From positions 2,108,001-2,172,000 of the forward strand of contig NZ_OZ244785.1 of assembly GCF_965219715.1 (NCBI RefSeq): 64,000 nt of DNA, in the 5' to 3' direction. The notes under the pieces were generated by a model, which saw only the letters and a list, made by a program, of their open reading frames with translations, did not search any database and was not told where the DNA came from. A program made the translations under genes and the position numbers. Positions 60,104 to 64,000 of the stretch are shown here, piece by piece. Position 1 is the stretch's first letter. The number at the start of each line of letters is the position of its first letter. This stretch comes from Bacterioplanoides sp965219715. GTDB lineage: Bacteria; Pseudomonadota; Gammaproteobacteria; Pseudomonadales; Oceanobacteraceae.

Positions 60104-61342
60104 TCAATAATTCACGATTGCAAACGGACTGCCCTGACTAGTAATCGCCGGAGACTGATCAGCAACATTGGTGCCGGAACCCGGGTCGTACCAGAATAGC
60201 CCCTGCCCTGAAGTGGCCAGTCGCCCTGCCAGTATTTTACCGTCCTGCATAATCATATCGGCAGACCAACCTGCGGTGTTGGGGATGTCGATTTTAGTCA
60301 GTGTTTTATTGGCCAGATCCGCTTTAAACAATACGTAGTTTTTATCATTGACGTAATCCGGTGGGTTGCTGGTTAAACCCGGAATAAACAGATTGACGTA
60401 CAACAAGTTACTATTGCTGTCGAACAGGCTTTTGTAAGGATAGCTGGCTGATTTTCCCGGTACACCGTCAATCGTCAGGTCTGAAATCGAAAAGAAATAA
60501 TCCGGATCAAACTCAGTTGCACCGGCTTTAATACGCAGGTAGCCAGACTTATGGCCGTAATAACCATAGCCCGCCGGGTTTGGTACATAAATATCGCCGG
60601 AACTATGCAGAATCAGTCCTTTATTCGGCTCCAGAATGCCGCTGGAACAGGTACGGTTATCCTGTAAATGATGCTCAACCTGATCGGTTGTGGCATCAAT
60701 AATTAACAGTGACGCTCCACCCTGACAGTTGTAGCTGGAAAAATTATCGATTTGCGACAGCGCCAGATACAACTTGCCATCACGCATAACACCACCGGAA
60801 GGTTCCGGGTTTTTATCGTTATCACCTAATGCATAGCTGCTCAGATCAATACGCTTGGTAATCGTCAGATCTTTCAGGTTCAGAGCCAGTAACTCACCGG
60901 TCTGGTAGGTTGTCAGATAAGCTTTATCGTTATTTACAAACGTCATCGATCCCGGGCGCACATTGGCTCCGGTAAACAATTCATTTTCTTTTATAAACTG
61001 ATTATTTTCGTAGCGATACTGGTAAACCTTATCGCCGTCACGCCCTTCAGTCAGATAAATCTTCTTGTTATGGCTGAATAAGCCAGAGCCTGGCCCAGCC
61101 AACTCAATACCATTGGTATTGCTGATGTCCTTATCGTTGTTGGTATCAACCGCCACCAGAAACCCGGTTTCATTATCGACCCGATTAATCATCATGGCAT
61201 TAACGTTACGGTTAGCCGCTGTGTTATCCGGGTTATTGGTAGTGGAATTGTTATCCGAGTCGCTACCGCAACCCGTCAGGAACATTGAAGTTAATAATAA
61301 ATAAGGTGCGGCCGATAATAGCCGCTTATTGTTATTTAACAC
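60104..61342 (-). CDS. beta-propeller-like lipoprotein paired with TonB receptor
   Basis: A 412-residue lipoprotein: hydrophobic N-terminus and lipobox FLTGC (about Cys25), then an Asn/Asp/Ser-rich spacer. The body has repeated segments such as NDKAYLTTYQTGELLALNL, DGKLYLALSQ, SGDIYVPNP and NLLYVNLF that suggest a six- or seven-bladed propeller. It starts 33 bases after the TonB-dependent receptor gene, so both form an operon. Surface propeller lipoproteins partnering TonB receptors in metallophore uptake are known from Bacteroides (XusB); similarity here is in layout, not proven homology. With the Zur-like box upstream, a role in zinc or metallophore capture is a reasonable guess. Confidence 0.75.
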   Translation of the reverse strand: MLNNNKRLLSAAPYLLLTSMFLTGCGSDSDNNSTTNNPDNTAANRNVNAMMINRVDNETGFLVAVDTNNDKDISNTNGIELAGPGSGLFSHNKKIYLTEGRDGDKVYQYRYENNQFIKENELFTGANVRPGSMTFVNNDKAYLTTYQTGELLALNLKDLTITKRIDLSSYALGDNDKNPEPSGGVMRDGKLYLALSQIDNFSSYNCQGGASLLIIDATTDQVEHHLQDNRTCSSGILEPNKGLILHSSGDIYVPNPAGYGYYGHKSGYLRIKAGATEFDPDYFFSISDLTIDGVPGKSASYPYKSLFDSNSNLLYVNLFIPGLTSNPPDYVNDKNYVLFKADLANKTLTKIDIPNTAGWSADMIMQDGKILAGRLATSGQGLFWYDPGSGTNVADQSPAITSQGSPFAIVNY

Positions 61343-61374
61343 GACAGGTCTTCTCCCGAAACATTGTGTCAGAG

Positions 61375-63486
61375 TTATTCAAACCAGCTGTAGCGTACCG
61401 TCAGGTTATAACTACGACCTGGTAGTGGCATGTTATAAATATCGTTTAATTTTTCGTCGGTCAGATTGCGAATATCAAAACCGATATGCATCTGATCGTT
61501 GTGGAAGGAATATAAAAAGCCCGTCGCATGTTCTGTTTGTGCTTTTACTTTGCGATTCTGATTGCGGGTTAGCTCCCACTTATGAGCAAATTCATCAAAC
61601 CAGTTGGTTTCCCAGAACAGCTTTAATACCGAATCTGGTTGCCATAAGCCGTAATATTTATATTCAAGTCCGGCGCTGGCGTATTGCTTAGCGACATTAG
61701 GGACATCTTTGCCGAAGGTTGGGTTAGGCGACGACAGGGTTCCGGTGGCATAACGTTGCTGGTCTTTTTGCTCCTGCCGGGTATAAGAAGCGTACAAATA
61801 CCATTGATTGTTCAGGTCAGTCTTTGCCTCCAGCTCGAAGCCTTTCACATTAATTTCGCCCAGGTTAACGTATACCGATTTACTGACACCGGCACTCTGC
61901 AACTTCATCATATCGCGCACGTCGCGTTCAAACAGATTGGCTTCCAGCTTAAGCCAGTTCAGACCGGCAAAGTCGTTACGCTCGAAATACACACCGGTGT
62001 AATAATTATCGGCTTTCTCCGGTTTAATATCCGGCGAGGCAACAATACTGACACCGTTGCCAAAGGCTTCTTCCGTAGTTGGTAAGCGAAAGGCTTTTTC
62101 GTAAGCAGTTTTAAAGTAGAGTCCGCTTAACGGCGAAAAACGCAGAGAAAGATAATGACCATCAAAGTCTTCTGAGTTTTTATTACGCTCACGTTCGCCA
62201 CCAATATTGCGCTCGGTACCGGTAATTTTGTAATTGTAGGAATAGCGCTTGACGCCCACATCGGTCACCAGACGATCATCAAAGAAGGCAGCTTCGTAGC
62301 CCAGCGATAACACTTGTGTGATTAATTCCGATGGTAAGGCACTGGTTTCAATACCCAGCTTATCGGTTGGTTCGAAGTCTGACGTTCTGTGGTTCAGGTG
62401 CAGTGTAACAACATGCTCGCGATTAAACTGATAACGTAAATCCAGATCCTGACGTAATTCGATGAGTTCATCATCCGAATCCCGCGGATAATCTCCAACC
62501 TCACCACGGCCACCCTGGCCCGGACAACGAATGGAATTATTGGCAAAGTCGTAACATTCGGTGGCTTTATCAATAAAATAATTATTGATGGTAAAGTGGC
62601 CAATACCATAATCCAGTGTCAGGCCATCAAGCAGGAAGTTACTTTTATCGAAGCTGAGGTTAGCAACCTGCGCCTCGCTTTCAGTGTGGGCTTTATTAAT
62701 CCGGTACTCTACTCCCTGAATTTCTTTTTCAGCCCGGTACGTCACTAATTCCAGCTCAACTTCATCGAAGTAACGCTTTTTCGCCTTCGCCGAAACCGCC
62801 ACCACATACGAAGTGAAGGCATCGTTTTCACGGGTAACGGTTAAGCCACGCTGACCCGGAACATCCATACGGTAGTTGTTATCGGAATGGTTAAAGAAAC
62901 CACCCGCGCCTATTTCGATGTTCTGTTCTTCCAGCTCTTTGGTAACCAAAGCGCTTAACCGCTGGGTGTTATACGATCCGACCGTTGCCCCCAGGTCGAC
63001 CCAGTCGCCATCAAAACTGCGCGTAACCACATTAATTGCGCCGCCCAGAGCATCACCGCCGAAGCGCACCGGAACAATGCCTTTGTAGATCTCGATACGT
63101 TCGATCAGCTGAATCGGGATATCGTTGATACCAAAGGAACCGTCGGGAGAATTCAGCGGATCACCGTCGATAAAGATACGTACCCGTTTGCCTTCAAGGC
63201 CATGAATGGAAACCGTTGAGCGACTGCCCAGCCCACCTTCCTGATTAACTCGGACACCGGCTGCCTGACGCAACACATCGTTAAGACTGATACTGCGGCC
63301 ATGGAAGCGTGCAGCATCAATCACTGATACCGGGAAAGGCGAGTCTTCAAAGCGGATGTCACTTTCTTCTGCAACCACCTCCATGACCTGCATTTCCACT
63401 TCGCTTTCTTTCTCCGCATACGCCGCAGGAGAAAGCGCAACCCATAAAGAAAGCACCCCAAGCGTTGAACCAGCCAATCGAACCAC
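61375..63486 (-). CDS. TonB-dependent outer-membrane receptor, Zur-box associated
   Basis: A 703-residue receptor with GTG start and signal peptide ending at PAAYA (residue 24). A TonB-box-like segment MQVMEVVAEE is followed by the plug (residues about 45-155: VSVIDAARFHGRSISLNDVLRQAAGVRV, RVRIFIDGDPLN, GIVPVRFGGDALGGAINVVT). The 22-strand barrel ends NLTVRYSWFE. It imports a scarce ligand across the outer membrane with TonB energy. A Zur-like box lies 90 bases upstream, a propeller lipoprotein follows, and a probable PchR-like regulator is divergent. This points to zinc or metallophore import, as for the Zur-regulated receptors ZnuD and CntO/ZrmA. No His-rich loop like ZnuD's stands out. Confidence 0.9.
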   Translation of the reverse strand: MVRLAGSTLGVLSLWVALSPAAYAEKESEVEMQVMEVVAEESDIRFEDSPFPVSVIDAARFHGRSISLNDVLRQAAGVRVNQEGGLGSRSTVSIHGLEGKRVRIFIDGDPLNSPDGSFGINDIPIQLIERIEIYKGIVPVRFGGDALGGAINVVTRSFDGDWVDLGATVGSYNTQRLSALVTKELEEQNIEIGAGGFFNHSDNNYRMDVPGQRGLTVTRENDAFTSYVVAVSAKAKKRYFDEVELELVTYRAEKEIQGVEYRINKAHTESEAQVANLSFDKSNFLLDGLTLDYGIGHFTINNYFIDKATECYDFANNSIRCPGQGGRGEVGDYPRDSDDELIELRQDLDLRYQFNREHVVTLHLNHRTSDFEPTDKLGIETSALPSELITQVLSLGYEAAFFDDRLVTDVGVKRYSYNYKITGTERNIGGERERNKNSEDFDGHYLSLRFSPLSGLYFKTAYEKAFRLPTTEEAFGNGVSIVASPDIKPEKADNYYTGVYFERNDFAGLNWLKLEANLFERDVRDMMKLQSAGVSKSVYVNLGEINVKGFELEAKTDLNNQWYLYASYTRQEQKDQQRYATGTLSSPNPTFGKDVPNVAKQYASAGLEYKYYGLWQPDSVLKLFWETNWFDEFAHKWELTRNQNRKVKAQTEHATGFLYSFHNDQMHIGFDIRNLTDEKLNDIYNMPLPGRSYNLTVRYSWFE

Positions 63487-63575
63487 AACACACCTATTAG
63501 TTTCGCCAGTACCAGAGCGTTCGCGTTACAAATACGAACCGCTATCATTTCTGGCCAAGAAGGTAGCATGGTGAT

Positions 63576-63594
63576 AATGTTATACAGTAACAAT
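63576..63594. promoter_or_regulatory. Zur-like box before the TonB receptor gene
   Basis: AATGTTATACAGTAACAAT is an 8-3-8 near-palindrome, extended by outer GATA/TATC. Its core TGTTATA-N2-GTAAC is shared with the box before rpmE2. A Fur site is the main alternative because of the GATAAT start. Confidence 0.65.
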
Positions 63595-63708
63595 ATCGGA
63601 AGAATAAATACCGGAATCCGAAGCCTGTGTGTCGGATTTTATTATTGATGTTCTGTTGTTCAGCCTTTGTTATTTGTAGTTTGTACTCTGTAGTACCCCG
63701 GGGACTTC

Positions 63709-64000
63709 ATGGCTTACCAGTTATCCAGCGACGATCTTGTTGAGCAGTCTCAACAGGCCATTGACCAGCTGTCAGAAACCTTTCACCGGCAATTTGTTGA
63801 GATTGAACAACAAGCCAGTGCAGGTGCCAGCAGCCATATTTCCATCTCACCCGAGCTAGGCCAGGGTTCGATAAACCTGTGGCAACACGAACAACTGCTG
63901 ATCTCCGAACAAAACTTCAGCTTTAACCGCAACACCCAGATTGCGGAGCATGCTTTTAACGACCTGTGTTTTATCAGTATGAATCTGGGTGACGACATCC
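63709..64000 (+). CDS. probable AraC/PchR-like regulator, N-terminal part (runs off right edge)
   Basis: An open frame from ATG 63709 to the window edge (97 codons), preceded by GGGGA about 5 bases before the start. The visible part (MAYQLSSDDLVEQSQQ..., LGQGSINLWQHEQLLIS, NDLCFISMNLGDD) looks like the N-terminal sensor of PchR-type AraC regulators, which activate siderophore receptor genes on binding the metal-loaded siderophore. The DNA-binding domain is outside the window, so the family is only probable. It is divergent from the TonB receptor gene with a 220-base gap holding a Zur-like box, which supports a regulator of that operon. Confidence 0.55.
   Translation, partial: MAYQLSSDDLVEQSQQAIDQLSETFHRQFVEIEQQASAGASSHISISPELGQGSINLWQHEQLLISEQNFSFNRNTQIAEHAFNDLCFISMNLGDDI

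Overview
The window looks like chromosome of a free-living, probably marine, gammaproteobacterium of the Oceanospirillales type (relatives such as Thalassolituus, Oceanobacter or Bermanella). This is inferred from gene content: Kef antiporter, YqjG/pirin cluster, CNT nucleoside transporter, ExeM-type nuclease with a GlyGly-CTERM tail, Baeyer-Villiger-type flavoproteins, heavy use of sigma-54. I see no rRNA, tRNA, CRISPR array, insertion sequence or prophage.

Layout. 1-12 kb: a PAS protein cut by the left edge, the ohrR/ohr peroxide pair with palindromic operators, a kefF/kefC-type operon, a lipoprotein, a quinone/electrophile cluster (yqjG-type reductase, LysR regulator, pirin, TSUP exporter), a periplasmic-sensor diguanylate cyclase and a zinc-free L31 paralogue behind a Zur-like box. 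12-18 kb: second pirin, hydrolase/SDR pair, then an FNT channel - cyanase - PP2C/kinase operon behind a good sigma-54 promoter match. 18-26 kb: one 2622-residue surface protein that seems to join an adhesin ending in a GlyGly-CTERM-like tail to an outer-membrane barrel protein with its own signal peptide. 26-31 kb: a BVMO-like flavoprotein with divergent TetR gene, a SUMF1-like secreted protein, small membrane proteins and a 2OG-Fe(II) oxygenase.

31.4-44.7 kb is the most coherent block: nine same-strand genes covering breakdown and uptake of extracellular nucleic acid (exported adenosine deaminase, NUP-family lipoprotein, porin, ExeM nuclease, 5'-nucleotidase lipoprotein, NupC-type transporter, uridine kinase, endonuclease I lipoprotein). 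Together they could take DNA/RNA to nucleoside monophosphates.

44.7-57.7 kb holds redox and detoxification genes: a PNPOx/FAD/2Fe-2S fusion, MAPEG, two GSTs, an aldehyde dehydrogenase, a second BVMO with an AraC regulator, and a PAS-type sigma-54 activator. Three sigma-54 promoter matches and a repeated ACGAAATAyCGTAA-type motif place the activator over several neighbours. 57.8-64 kb: katG, then a TonB-dependent receptor plus lipoprotein operon with a second Zur-like box and a divergent gene, probably PchR-like, cut by the right edge.
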